Shown: positions 1 through 11,285 of the stretch, piece by piece
Numbering within the stretch: the stretch's first letter is position 1
Layout: each line of letters starts with the position of its first letter
From: Malurus cyaneus samueli
Lineage: Eukaryota; Chordata; Aves; Passeriformes; Maluridae
Length of the DNA: 64,000 bases
Assembly: GCA_009741485.1 (NCBI GenBank)
Contig: CM019216.1
Coordinates: 20,684,384-20,748,383, forward strand
Direction: 5' to 3'
Program-made: the position numbers and the translations under genes
Notes under the pieces: generated by a model
Database searches by the model: none
Told to the model about the DNA's origin: nothing
Seen by the model: the letters and a program-made list of their open reading frames with translations, nothing else

Positions 1-40
1 AGTTCAGCCTAAAAAAAAAATCCATCTATTCCCATTTAAG

Positions 41-110
41 ATCATAGAAACATTGAATTGTTTAGGCTGGAAAGATCTCTAAGTTCTTCAGATCTAACTG
101 TTAAAGGTCA
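41..110 (-). mobile_element. CR1 3'-end fragment
   Basis: Reads as the reverse complement of a CR1 tail: a degraded terminal repeat (ATCATAGAA), then the GGCTGGAAAGA and TCTAAGTTCTTCAGAT segments that match the usual 'ggttggaaaagacctctaagatcatc' pattern. CR1 is the main avian non-LTR retrotransposon; most copies are short 3' pieces left by incomplete reverse transcription. No coding capacity. The far edge is not clear. Confidence 0.75.
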
Positions 111-480
111 TTACCTAAAAACTGTGTTTGCTTCACTGCTTGATGAACAAAATAATTTCTTAGAGAGCAGAGGAAGAGCACTGAGGTTATCCCTCATTAT
201 CTCATTTTTTCCAGGTTGTGGCTCCCCTGTAAGTCCTGTACTACACCCAGGACCATGCAGATGTCTCAGACAGCCCAGGGCATCCCTTAGGTGGTTGTGC
301 AAGTGAAACAATCTCCAAGAGGTCCTTGGGAAATTTTCTACTGGTTAAATGTAGGTGGCTATTGACTGAAAGGGGAAATCATGGAGGAAGTAATTCCTGT
401 GACTTACATCACTTGATGTAGCACAGGAAGGACTCTGGACTCACAGCTCCTCTTGGAGTGGGTGCAGATGACAGCCCAAA
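111..480. other. Non-coding, no recognised element
   Basis: Short open frames occur on both strands but resemble no known protein and lack splice-site context. I see nothing else here. Confidence 0.5.
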
Positions 481-740
481 GAGGGATGGAGCACCTCTCC
501 TATAATGAAAGTCAGGGAGAATTGAGTATTAGAAAAAAACTCTTCCCTGTCAGGGTGGTGAGGCCCTGGCACAGGAAGCCCAGAGAAGCTGTGACTGCTT
601 CTGGAAGCATCCTGGAAGTGTCCAAGGCCTGATTGGATGGGACTTGGAGCAACCTGGGATAGTGGAAGGTGTCCCTGGGGGATGGAATGAGATGATCTTT
701 AAGGTCTTTTCCAACCCCAACCATTCTATGATTCTATGAT
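481..740 (+). mobile_element. CR1 3'-end fragment
   Basis: Begins in the segment GAGGGATGGAGCACCTCTCC, passes through 'agggtggtgaggccctggcacagg', 'gtgtccaaggcctgattgga' and 'tggaaggtgtccctg', and ends in two copies of ATTCTATG. An internal part is missing between about 520 and 535, because the 'aggctgagagagttgg' part jumps to the 'attagaaaaaaact' part. It is a 5'-truncated retrotransposon without coding potential. Confidence 0.9.
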
Positions 741-823
741 TTATGGTACTTTTCTAGACCTAGACATCAGTTTCGTCATATGTAACAATTTCCTGGCACC
801 TGTTCATACCTTGCTGAGTGTCC

Positions 824-878
824 TTAGTAAAAAAGAGTAAACTTTTGTGAAAAAGGATTAGTAAAAAAGAGTAAACTT
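824..878. repeat. Local tandem duplication, 21-bp unit at 34-bp spacing
   Basis: The 21 bases at 824-844 (TTAGTAAAAAAGAGTAAACT plus T) recur exactly at 858-878, with 13 bases between. It looks like a recent slippage duplication. Confidence 0.85.
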
Positions 879-1740
879 TATCTAATTTTATTTTTAGAAA
901 AGTCCAAATAAACATTTTCACCCTATTTTTCTAATGTTATCTAAGTAGGAAATTACTAATAACCTCTTTTAGAGATGATTCCTTAGCTTTTCTAGCAAGG
1001 TCATTCTATCCTTGGACCACTGTCAACAATCACAGTAAGAAAAAAGGCCAAGATCATCAATTCAGAGTAAAAAAAAATATTCAGCACATTAATCTGTGTG
1101 TGTGTGTATGCACATGGGTTATTCACAGCCAGATTTAAGCTTTCAACAAAAATTTATGCTTTGGTTTCTTGTGCTCTACAATGGACCAGCAGAGTCATGA
1201 GATCTTTAGTGAGAGGAGCTGATGTTTGTAGGATGTTTCCATTTCTTGCAAGTATTTTGCTTTTCCAGTGTCAGGATTAAACACGTCCAGGCTCAAACTC
1301 AACACTTGAGCATTGTCTCAGAGCAGAAGTCAATCTCTGTTGGGAGAATGGATTTACATTTCACAAGAAAATGTGCAGAAATGTTTGAAAATCTTCATGA
1401 CTTGTCATCAGGTTTTCAAGACCAAGAGGCAAACATGAAGTTTTTTAACTTAAAAACTCCTAAATTCAGTTTTCATAGGTGATATAAAGAAGGGATAACT
1501 ACATATACTTAACCATAGATAACTATCCTGACAAAAATGATGAATAAATAAAATTACACACTTTGAGGCAGTAGGGAAGAAAGAAATATGTTTTACGCAA
1601 CTGGAAGTCACAGATGTCTTTTGGATCAGGTCTCCCAAGAACATGACAGTGGTCATCAAGACCAGCTCCTTTTAGGACATAGTTCATTGTATCATTAATA
1701 CTTAAAAACTTCAACTTTAAAAGGAATAGCAATTTTATTC

Positions 1741-1777
1741 TAATATTATATATATATAATATATATATATATATATT
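1741..1777. repeat. TA dinucleotide microsatellite
   Basis: An almost pure TA run, interrupted by TAATAT and ATAATAT. Such runs are length-polymorphic and can extrude cruciforms. Confidence 0.95.
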
Positions 1778-2404
1778 CTCTCATATGTTTTCCTGAATCT
1801 CTCTGGCCTGATAACTAGAATCTGCCAATAAGTTCAGATCTTGTTCAGCCCCCACATTTGGGCTTTAAATCAGATTTACTCGTAGAAGAATCAATTCACT
1901 GCAGTGCAAGGATACAAATATTTATTTATTATACCTGGAACTTACTGTTCCCCAATGTTCCTTACTACACTGACTCTGAACACAAGCTGAGGGATTGTAT
2001 TAAAAATTTTAATGCCCCTAAAGTTAGATTCAGAATCTCCACTGATTCATATATGCAAAATTTGCTAATTACTTTAAGCCTAAAGCCAAGACCAGAGTTT
2101 TCTAAATCTTTCATAATGCACTTAACTATAACATAACCACTCACATCCAGTCATGTGTTGATGTAAATTTATTCACTACCTTTTCTACTTCTTTTTATCT
2201 TGGCTGGAGACAAGACTGTTTCCCAAGCCTGTCCAAAATATTAAAGCTAAGTCTATGCAACATTTTGATGTATTTAAACATTTAATAAAAGGTAAGTTAT
2301 GCCAATTTTTAAAATATTCATTAGTGTGTGTGTTTTTAATTAAAGGAATATTTTGGTAAGGATTTATTTAGTTAGAGGCTGGGGCTTTTTTGCTGTTGTT
2401 TCTT

Positions 2405-2425
2405 TCTTTTTTTTTTTTTTTTTTT
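2405..2425. repeat. T homopolymer
   Basis: About 21 consecutive T preceded by a CTTTCTTT imperfect run. It could be the reversed A-tail of an unrecognised element, but no body is recognisable next to it. Confidence 0.9.
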
Positions 2426-2974
2426 GCCATGTTAGCTTTGAGAAAACAGGTCACCTCTGCAGATAGATTGCAGCAAATCTGATTTATGGTCAAACCCTAC
2501 AGAAAAGGAATCTCTATGAAATATTCACTTTGATTCAACTGCAGTGGGAAAATGTAAAAATAGAGAAAGCTCATGACATGATATATGAAAATAATTCATT
2601 CTGCTGTATATAAAAAATGAGGGGATCTGGCAGCATCAATGATTCATCCTTTGCTAATACAAATTCAAAGTGGAGGAAATGCTGGATTTTGTAAAACAAC
2701 AGGCTGACAAGAGTTAAGCTGCCAACTATTGTTTCAGATCATCATTTCCTGAGGAACTGGGAAGATGATTATTGTTTTTTTCACCTGCTGCAGCTTCCTA
2801 GCAGACTATCAGCCTGCACAAAGGGCTTTCTATCTCCTTCACACCATCCACAGACATTAAGATTGTGAACAGCTGGTGAACTGTTTTGTTACTGTTTTCA
2901 GTGCATTGTCACCTTTCTTTTTTTTTTTTTCAAAGCATACCCTCTGCTATTATGCTGATGAAATATTCTTGATC

Positions 2975-3070
2975 AACACACTGGGTCAGCTCCTGAGCTG
3001 GTGTAAATCAGCACAGCTCCACTGAAGCTGAGACAATCATGGGGATTTACACCAGCTGGGAATCTGGCCC
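2975..3070. repeat. Ancient amniote repeat relic with hairpin
   Basis: AGCTGGTGTAAATC (2996-3009) is perfectly inverted as GATTTACACCAGCT (3044-3057), with a 34-base loop. The flanks read 'gggtcagctcctg' and 'gaatctggccc'. The 'ggtgtaaatc ... agctccactg ... gatttacaccagctg ... atctggccc' layout resembles an old repeat family that I recall from turtle, crocodile and bird genomes. I cannot name the family with certainty; a CR1/L3-class 3' end is my guess. Confidence 0.55.
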
Positions 3071-3548
3071 GCAGATCCTAATGCAAGCAAATAATTCACA
3101 GTGAATTATTTATAGAGTGAGTTTCACATGATTTTTTGCTTATGGAAATCTTTGATTTATTTTGCATTCTATACAAAGTTGTTTCAGAATATTTCTTTTG
3201 GCAAAGGATCCTCTGGACTGCAGAAGTCTGAGTTTACAGGTGATGGGTGCATTATTCAGAGTAGGTTGTTTTAAATTTGGGTAAAGTTTTCAGAATATTT
3301 GCTCTTGTATTTTCTCTTAGTGATATAAACACTTATAAAATAATGGCAGTATTATTTAGTGTTTTATTTTTCTTTCTTGAATTTAAGATCCAGAACCACA
3401 GAGAAGGTTCTGTCATATAGTCCATTGATAATGATGATTCTTGACCACAGTGGAATTAGACACATCTTCAGGTAGGAAAAATGTTTCAGTGACTTCAGTA
3501 CAAGATATGTTTGCAATCCCTTCCTCACTTGCAGAAACCCTTTTTACC
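3071..3548. other. AT-rich non-coding stretch
   Basis: Unique low-GC sequence. No exon, RNA gene or transposon recognised. Confidence 0.5.
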
Positions 3549-3622
3549 TGCTCAGGCAAGTCACTTTAGCTTTTCAATATCACATTTTCCCTACCTGTAG
3601 AGTTTTTGAGTAATTAATACAT
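3549..3622 (+). mobile_element. MIR-like ancient SINE relic
   Basis: Contains GCTCAGGCAAGTCACTTTAG followed by 'cttttcaatatcacattttccctacctgtag' and 'taattaatac'. This follows the order of the MIR core and downstream part ('cttgggcaagtcacttaacctctctgtgcctcagtttccctatctgtaaaatggggataataatac'). MIRs are Mesozoic tRNA-derived SINEs, so high divergence is expected. Only the core and part of the tail can be traced. Confidence 0.55.
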
Positions 3623-3821
3623 CTTTAGGTTTCAAAAATGTCAGTATTTAGTGTGATAAAACCGAGAGGATTTCCATATACTTCATGGATAACTTATTTC
3701 ACACATTTTTTGATACATCTTGGAATGGCAGGGAGCTGCTGAATTCTTTCCATGAGGAGCTCCTCTCTCAGGTTTTCTGGAACACTGATAACCTTTCACC
3801 ATTTGGGCTGCAAACACACCA

Positions 3822-3846
3822 CTTTATTTATTTATTTATTTATTTA
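3822..3846. repeat. TTTA tetranucleotide microsatellite
   Basis: About six copies of TTTA/ATTT in phase. Confidence 0.9.
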
Positions 3847-5945
3847 CTAACAAATAAATCAGCTTTGTGGTTTTAATGTACTTCCCCTTTTCTCTAAACA
3901 CCAAAGACTGCCAATTTAAAATTTTAGCTTAAATTTCTGAATATTGCTGTAGTTAACCCAGTATTTAGAGATGTTGCTTAAATGATACTAACCAAAATAA
4001 TTTTTTAGCATCATTTCAGCTTAGGATTTTTAGGATCATTCGCAACTGTGTTTCTAAGATAAGACTCAGAAGTCACATTGACTTGGGAGCAAATAGACAA
4101 AGAAATGATTTTTAGAGAAACATTCATAACAATCTGTTGGAGTCACCTCCAACTTAAATAAACATAACTCAAGACATTTTTTATTTCTCACTGCACAAGG
4201 GAGTGATGGATCCAGCATCCATCCTCTGCTGTCCCTTATTCCTTTGGAGCAGCACCATTCCACATCACCAGGGTGGGAAGTGATGGGATTTTTATTTCAA
4301 TACAATGCGGTGTCTGGGAGCAGCTTTCATTGCGGGAAGTTCAGAAGGCAATAATTGTTGTGTGCAGCCTGATCAATGGGCTCTGAAGCCTGTGTGGCCA
4401 TCTCTGCCCAACCCCACCATTTGCAACCCAATTAGCAGCTGCTCAGAGATGGGAAACAGGTGCAGATCCGGGCCCAGGCCAGGGAACTCTGCCTATAATT
4501 AACAAGGAAAAAAGGGTCAGATATTGGGAAGAATATCAAATCTCGGTCCACTGGGGCTATCATGCTGGCCTCAAAGGCATAGTCACCTGAGATCTTAGGC
4601 ATGCTAATGTAAATTATGCAAGCTTTCAAACAACATGGCTGCATAATCAGTTGGCAGGGAAGAAATGACTGGCTGGTTTTGTGTGGTTTAGTCTGAGCAC
4701 TTAAAAAAGAAATAGAAAGGATTTCAGTGTTCTCACTGTGTTGCTTTTTTGTTTTGCAAATAACAGTGGTTTGCTGTTGAGTAAACAGAGGAGAGAATGC
4801 CTGACTTGTCTGCTGGTAGCAGTAATGTGCAGGCATATATTTCAGCTCTGACATTTTATTTATTCGTGAAACTGAGTGAACACTTATATATGCAGAAAAA
4901 TTGATTCTGAATTAACAAGGGTAACCCTGGTTAACACTTGTATGGGCCCCTCTTTGCTGGAAGTTGAAGCCTTCCTAATATCATCACTGTTTTCTGTATG
5001 TATTTGTGTAACATGTGAAGAAACCAATTATATCTCTTGGATGCTAAAAAGGAAGTGTTTGATGCCTGGTTGATTCTGGCCATGGTGATGGTACTCAGGA
5101 CATCAACTGGGCTTCCAGATCCCACTGGGCCAAGCAGGATATTTACATGAGAGAAAAAGGAAGGCTTTTTACATCAGAGGAAAAAGGTAGGAAACTACCC
5201 CAAGGTAGTTAAAATGTATTGATGACTTGACAGAACTTTCTGGATGCCAACAGGTACTTCAAAGGCAGGACTGGGTCCCCATGAGGTGAGGCATAATCCT
5301 TCCATTTGCCCTTTGAAGTTTATCTGATTAACTTCAGTTCTGCAGCAGAACAGAGGCCAATCACACACATTTATACTAATGAGCCCATTACAGTACAGAC
5401 CTAATTGAGATGTTATTATATGGCATTAAATACAAACACACGTACACAAACTAGAGATCATTTTTAAAACAGTGGTCTACAGAGAAAGTAAATCTAAAAA
5501 AGGAAGGCAAAGGACTTCTTTGTCTCTTCTACTGTAAAATTTCTGCACAAGTCATCTTTCAATGTAAACTTTTAGTAAAAGGGCATCCAGAGAGTAATAC
5601 TTGCACCTGTTTTTACTTATCTTTGTAGAACAGATCTTTTCCTGCCTCCAAGCAACTTATTTCTCTACCTAAAATATAATTATTTTATAAACTTTCTCAA
5701 AACCACAAAAAATGATCCAAAATCTCTTATCAGGAAGAAGGACCATTTCTTGACAAAACTCTTTTTTTGCAGAGTAGGGGAGGAATATGACCCTGTTGAT
5801 AGCAGAAGTATTTTGTAACAAGAAAGGCTGTGAAATTATTGTTGCCATTTGGATTTTTTAAGTTTCAGCTCTTTGGTGCTCAAATTTCCAGTTCCCAAAC
5901 ATTTGACAGTTTCTGATTTCTTGCTCTACTTTAGTAAGAGAAATA
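3847..5945. other. Non-coding unique stretch
   Basis: The longest open frame is 140 codons on the minus strand (4432-4854). It shows no domain and no splice context, and its composition is that of the surrounding non-coding sequence, so I do not call it a gene. No repeat recognised. Confidence 0.5.
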
Positions 5946-6152
5946 TCACAGGATCATGGAATCGTAGAGTGGCTTGGGTTGGAAGGAACATTAAAAGTCT
6001 TCTGATTCCACCACCCTGCTATGGATAAGGAAACTTTCTACTGTCTCAGGTTACTCCAATCCCTGTCCAACCTGGCCTTGGACATTCCAGGGATGGGGCA
6101 TCCACAGCTTCTCTGGGCACCCTGTTCCAGGGCCTCACAGAGAAGAATGTCT
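5946..6152 (-). mobile_element. CR1 3'-end fragment
   Basis: Starts with the reversed terminal motif ATCACAGGATCATGGAATCG, then GGCTTGGGTTGGAAGGAACA, 'ccaccctgctatgg', 'ctgtccaacctggccttggacattccagggatggggcatccacagcttctctgggcaccctgttcc'. It stops near 'gggcctcacagagaagaa'. Typical 5'-truncated CR1 of about 200 bp. Confidence 0.92.
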
Positions 6153-6829
6153 AAGAATTATCATTATTTGGTATTTTTGCATCATGGCAGAATACAGTAA
6201 TGGAAATAATGAAAGCAGCATCTGTTTTTAGAAGAGGAAGGATGTTTCTGTGCTTACAAGACTCACTAAACCAGAAATTTTCTCAAAGCAAATTTGTTTC
6301 CAGGATCTTTCTGTCGCAGTGGGAAATGACCACCTGGGAAGTGTGGGATGAGTCGCTGACCTGCCCGTGCAACACAAAGTCAGTGAGAGGAGCCATAAAA
6401 AGAGCTGGAAATGTAGGAGCCTCTGAAGTTGAGCATCACATCCACATCCACATGCAGAGAATGGATATCTGCCCAAATCATATAAAGGAAGCTTCAAGAT
6501 GAGCCCTGGAAGGACCTGTGAATGTATTCCTTAGAATTTTTACATATGTGATTAGTTATGAGAGTGACAACTGTAAGAGCTGGCTCATCCCAGAGATCTG
6601 GAGCATGTGTGGCACCCTTCACCAAAAGGATGTTACTGGATATCACAGCGTTCATCCTTCTGGTTTCTATGTCAAAAACCTCACTGGACTTGGTGTGTTT
6701 CCTCAAAATTATTTAGTTCTGGTGAATCTGGTAGGAAAATCATTTTACTGTGAAGTTATCAACGGACTCTACTTGGTCTAGACATTAGGTTTGATCAGTG
6801 GGGATTGCGGGAATTGAGCCAATGTGGGT
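6153..6829. other. Non-coding unique stretch
   Basis: Overlapping short open frames on both strands (6200-6781), none with a recognisable domain. No repeat or RNA gene seen. Confidence 0.5.
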
Positions 6830-6895
6830 TTAAAACACCTGCCCAAAATCATGTGAGAGATTGAGACAGAGCAGAAAATGTGTGCCAGGGCTCTA
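6830..6895 (-). mobile_element. Possible MIR/L2-like relic
   Basis: The phrase 'cacctgcccaaaatcatgtg' followed by 'gagacagagcagaaaatgtgtgccagggctct' resembles the reversed MIR core ('cttgcccaaggtcacacag ... ggcagagc ... aacccaggtct'). Too diverged to be sure. Confidence 0.3.
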
Positions 6896-7270
6896 CACGG
6901 TTTATTTTTTACTTCCACTAACTACAAAATCCATGTAGCTATAGGTTGAAAGCAAAAAGCAGTGAAAAACGTATGTCTGTTTTTTGACTCAGTCACATTA
7001 TGATCATAGAAGAAGCTTTATTAAGGTTTCTCTTTTAAGAAGCTAGAACCCCAAGAATTTAGTAGGAAAAAAAAGACATTACAGATATTTCATTTGCATT
7101 TTTTCTTTGCTTATTTTTTCTTAGTCTAAGAAGAAATCTAGAAATGAATTTGCAGAACTGCCTCATTTTTACACATTGGTCTTATGATTATGCAGATAGA
7201 TCCAGAAAGCAGCTTGGAAAACATTTTTAGTGATCTTTTACCCTGCCTTGTGTGTGATATGCAGTGTGTT

Positions 7271-7345
7271 ATCACAGAATCATAAAATCATTAAGGCTGG
7301 GAAAGACCTCTAAGATCATCAAGTCCAACAGTTGAAGGTTAGTGA
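7271..7345 (-). mobile_element. CR1 3'-end fragment
   Basis: ATCACAGAATCATAAAATCA, then TTAAGGCTGGGAAAGACCTC and 'taagatcatcaagtccaacagttgaaggtta'. A very short CR1 tail, about 75 bp. Confidence 0.9.
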
Positions 7346-7908
7346 TGCATAAGAAGCCTGAATGAATCCATATTTATTTCTTTTTCTTAAAATACAACAC
7401 TTCTATTTTATTCTTCTCTTTTTCTTGCCCTCATAGCTGCTGTGGTGGGAGCTATTTTGTGCCTCTCAGTGGTCCAGAGTGCAATATAATATACAGTTCC
7501 TGACAAAGCCCCACAAAGTAGAATACAAATAACTCCCTATCGTATTGGAAAAGGAAAGCAATGTGAAATTTCTTCAGTATCAATAACTTTTGCTTCTTGA
7601 GTCTTCTGAGGGAGACGATTTCAAGGAAAGAGAGAGAACTTTATAGCTGGAGATAATTTGGAGATGGGAAGTATGACTGTCATTTGAATTTGACAGCCTG
7701 AATTCCCAAGATGGGGTTTTTTTGATTATTCTTGTTCAAAAATTTCAGTGCTGATTCTAGAACGACGCCCTTTATGCCTAACATACAAAGTAAAGGAAAT
7801 ATTTATATATATTCTGCATATGTGAAGCTACATATACACACACTCACACATTTTCAAATCCCAAATGACTTGAAGTGATTAATTAATCATTGCAGTACCC
7901 CTGGGACA
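7346..7908. other. AT-rich non-coding stretch
   Basis: No gene or repeat recognised. Confidence 0.5.
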
Positions 7909-8035
7909 GGAATATTATCTCCAATTTAGAAGCAGGGAAATGGATGAAAACAGTTCAAGCGATTTATTCAGAGTAAGAAGCCAACAGAGTAAAGAAACTG
8001 ATTATGACTCATTTCTAACTCTACATATTCCTGTA
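7909..8035 (-). mobile_element. MIR/L2-like ancient repeat relic
   Basis: The order 'aatattatctccaatttagaagcagggaaatggatgaaaacagttcaagcgatttattcagagtaagaagcc...cagagtaaa' parallels the reversed MIR/L2 layout 'tattatccccattttacagatgaggaaactgaggc...agtgacttgcccaaggtcacacagc...gcagagc'. It is heavily diverged, as expected for its age. Confidence 0.45.
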
Positions 8036-10349
8036 GGTTGTTGAGCTCAGTATTGGAACCCTGAATGCAAACACCCCTGAACTTCATGACTATTCACATT
8101 AAATTGACTTCCAACTCTTTGTAAGAGTTTCTATATAAAAAAAAAAAAAAAACAAAAAAAATTGGCTGTTTTTTAGCACCAACCCAACTGGACAATAAAA
8201 ATCTTCAGCATTTACCATTGACTTCTAACTCTAACCATGCATTTCAGTGTCCCAGCAGGTATATACATGCAGATAATTATTTGTTGGTCTGATGAAAGCT
8301 CTCACTACCCTCACTGGCCTTATTAATTTATTTATTATCCTTAGAGCATCATAGCTAAACTAACCATATCCTTGTAATGTATGGCAGAAAATATAATCAC
8401 AGTCTTGGGAGTCGTGATTATCAAAGGAGATAAAAGGAAACCTGACATTTTTAATGTGATTACACTGAAGTTTCTAAAATAAACCTCTTTTGCTACAGAA
8501 TATAACTCATGCTTATAAGAACAGAGATTTCCAGGTGTTTCTGGTTTGTGGAAGATCTTTCCTCACTGAATCACCACAGTATTTTTATTATATTTTTTTC
8601 CCCCTGCTACTGTCATTAACCCTGTCTAGCCACCATCACAAGCACCAGACAAGGCAATCCAATGCTGAGACACTGAATTATTGCCAACCCATTTGTGCCA
8701 TCTGCTGCACAAGTGTCTGTTGATGGAAGGGGTGCTGGGGCACCTGGTGACCACGATGTCAAAACAACATTTGTAAGGGCAGGCAGGGAACAGCAAAAGG
8801 GCTGCATAAACAAAGCAATGGAGCAGGAAAGCGACTGGGATTAGCAGAAAGTCCAAAGCCAGCAAAACTGATGCTCTTCTGCTTGGTTACTTTGAGAATC
8901 CCAACCACATGCATTGAGATGGTCTTCTCTGAAATGGGTGGAAAGTGGAATTTTGCTGCTTATAGGATACAGAAATGAGGCAGTAGCCTTGCTGCTACTG
9001 GAAACCACAGAGAAAAAGAGGGGTAAAGATAAAGCAATAAGGAAGGGAGCTATGGGGAGTCAGGCTTGCTCAGTGTGTGGCTGAAGGAATGGAGAAGGAA
9101 GGGAGAATGGGGTGCTGCTGTGGGGAGGGCTGTCTGCCCCTTTATTTGGGGGGCTTGGTGTAGAAATAGCTGGCAAGGCAATTTAAGGATGTTTTTCCAT
9201 CATCTGTAGATAACCTGTTTTCCCTTTGTGCTTATATGAAGTAATGTGGAATAACCTATAAATATTTTTTTGGTCATAAAGCACTAATAGAATAAAATTC
9301 TCACCCGAAAATCTGTCCAGTCCTACCCTTAGTGAATATTCTCTCCCTGTACAACAGATTGTCAGAAGCTTCTAAACATAAAAACGCCTCCCATCACTAA
9401 AAAAAGCCATGGGTTTTTTATTTACCAGGTTTTGTGACTTTAGAAGGAACTGCCACCATCCTCAGTGTGCCTGTTAGATACCTGCTAATTTTTCTTTCCT
9501 CCATAAAACTTAAGATCTCTTGTATCATGCTCTTCCAGCATTCATGACAGACACCACTGAATGGAACTGATTTTTCGATTACTTTTAAACATATTTTTAA
9601 ATAATTTGGTATAAACTCCATATGGGGTGCACTTTCCTTTTCTGTTTCTTTCTCTCTCTCTTAGTCTCTCTCTGAAGTGACACGGATTTGTAGCACAAAC
9701 TTTGAGTTGATGTGATTCGGTGAGGTTCATTGCTGGAGGCAATGTTATGCAATAGCTGAAAATCTTACAAATTTCAGATGGCGAACATTCTTTCGTGGCC
9801 TTTAAGGTCTTTTTGTGTGGATTGTTTTACATCTATGAATTGCAAGATGTAAGTTTTACATTTTCTAATTGGCTTCCTGAAAAATCTTATTTTTATTCTT
9901 CTTGTTCCTTTGCAAGTAACATTCCGAGCACAAACAATGAATACAAATATATTACTTATTGCAAGTGTTATTGTCTTTGTTATATTCAGGTCTGCTCCAC
10001 ATGTTCAGTTATAATAATAATTTGCATCTGGAAGTAAATTCTGTGAAAGAATTGAGTGGCATAAATCCTCACGCTCTAAGTCAGAAAACAAAAAGCCCAA
10101 TATGAAGTGAAGTGTCTTACAAATTAATTCACCCATCCTCCAGGAAGAAGAGTTTCTTAGGATCCCTGATCCAGATAGTTGGAGAATTCAAGATCTGAGT
10201 TTCTGTGACCAATATCTGTGTCTTTTGACCATAATGTCATCTCAAATGTCTCTGTATTTTTGTTTTTTCCCCCCCTCTTCCAGTCTTCTAATAATTTTAA
10301 AGAATTCTGTGAACATTTACATTTCTTTGGCCAGTTTCAGAGGACTTTC
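8036..10349. other. Non-coding stretch with A-tract
   Basis: Includes an A-rich run (8137-8160, interrupted by one C) and a purine-rich higher-GC patch at about 8960-9140 that matches no repeat I know. No coding exon recognised. A frame of about 77-80 codons around 8490-8865 exists on both strands and looks like chance. Confidence 0.5.
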
Positions 10350-10465
10350 ATGGAACCTTAGAATATCCTGTATTGGAAGGGACCCAGCTCCCAGCCCTGC
10401 ACTGGACAGCCCCGAGATTCCCACATTGTGCCTCAGAGCTTTGCTCAAATTCTTCTTGAGCTCTA
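10350..10465 (-). mobile_element. CR1 3'-end fragment (second subfamily)
   Basis: AGAATATCCTGTATTGGAAG, 'ggacccagctcccagccctgcactggacagccccgagattcccaca', then 'gtgcctcagagctttgctcaaattcttcttgagctct'. It is the reversed tail of the CR1 subfamily whose plus-strand end reads 'gggtcccttccaactcaggatattctgtgattctgtga' (compare 48715-49017). Confidence 0.85.
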
Positions 10466-11002
10466 AAGGAACAGCTACATCTCTTGCCTCCAATTTAGTT
10501 GAATCTTTCTCACCTTTTCAATCTTTTCCCATTCTTTCATTCTCTGTATCACTAAGGATCTCTTTTACTCTCCTCTAGACCTACTTCTTATTTTACTGAC
10601 ATACATTGTCCAGGTGAAGACATGAAATACAGTGACATTTTTTTATTTGTTTCAGAAACCTTTATACCTCCCAGCCTGATATTTAACTCTGAAGAAGAAT
10701 GACAGAGAGGAGTTACTGCTTCTGCAGTGGGTAGGGTTTTTTTTTTTGAGAAGTGCTGATTGCTCAAACATCTTGCATTCTGTGTCAGTGAAATTCATTT
10801 TTTTACTGTGTAACTCCAAAATTTTGTATTTAGACTTAGAGAAATAAATCTCTTTGTGATGATAGTTTAGACTTTTAATCCTTTCCTGTGGTACACTTGC
10901 AGACTGTTCAGCTGGAGTCACTCACAAAAATCAATAGCTTCACTCTCCATTTTGTAATTGAAGTTCCTAATAACAACATGAAACCACACCTGATAGCTCT
11001 CA
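10466..11002. other. Non-coding stretch
   Basis: No gene or element recognised. A short T run lies near 10737. Confidence 0.5.
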
Positions 11003-11285
11003 GAACAGTTAAGGCTGGAAAAGACCTCAAAGATCATCAAGTTTGACAGTTAAACACTAAACCATCTCCCTAAGTGCCACATCCCCATGCCTTTTGAGCT
11101 CTTCCAGGGATTATGATTATATCACTTCCTTGGGCAGCCTGTTCCAATGCCTGACCACACTTTCAGTGAAGAACTTTTCCCCCAAAATCCAATCTAAACT
11201 TCCCCTGGTGCAACTTGAGGTTTTTTTCCACACATCCTGGCACTGTTTTCCTGGGAGAAGGGACCAACCACACTCAGCCACAATC
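11003..11285 (-). mobile_element. CR1 3'-end fragment
   Basis: Reversed CR1 tail: AGAACAGTTAAGGCTGGAAA, 'agacctcaaagatcatcaagtttgacag', 'aaccatctccctaagtgccacatcc', 'ccttgggcagcctgttccaatgcctgaccacactttcagtgaagaa', 'ccaatctaaacttcccctggtgcaacttgagg', and 'gggagaagggaccaacca'. About 280 bp with small indels. Confidence 0.92.

Larger units (their letters stand above)
741..2974. other. AT-rich non-coding stretch
   Basis: Holds a 21-bp direct duplication (824-878), a TA microsatellite (1741-1777) and a T-tract (2405-2425), all listed separately. The rest is low-GC unique sequence with no exon, RNA gene or transposon that I can name. Confidence 0.5.

Noticed and set aside
4432..4854. A 140-codon minus-strand open frame
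   Set aside because: No recognisable domain or repeat protein; irregular composition; considered chance.
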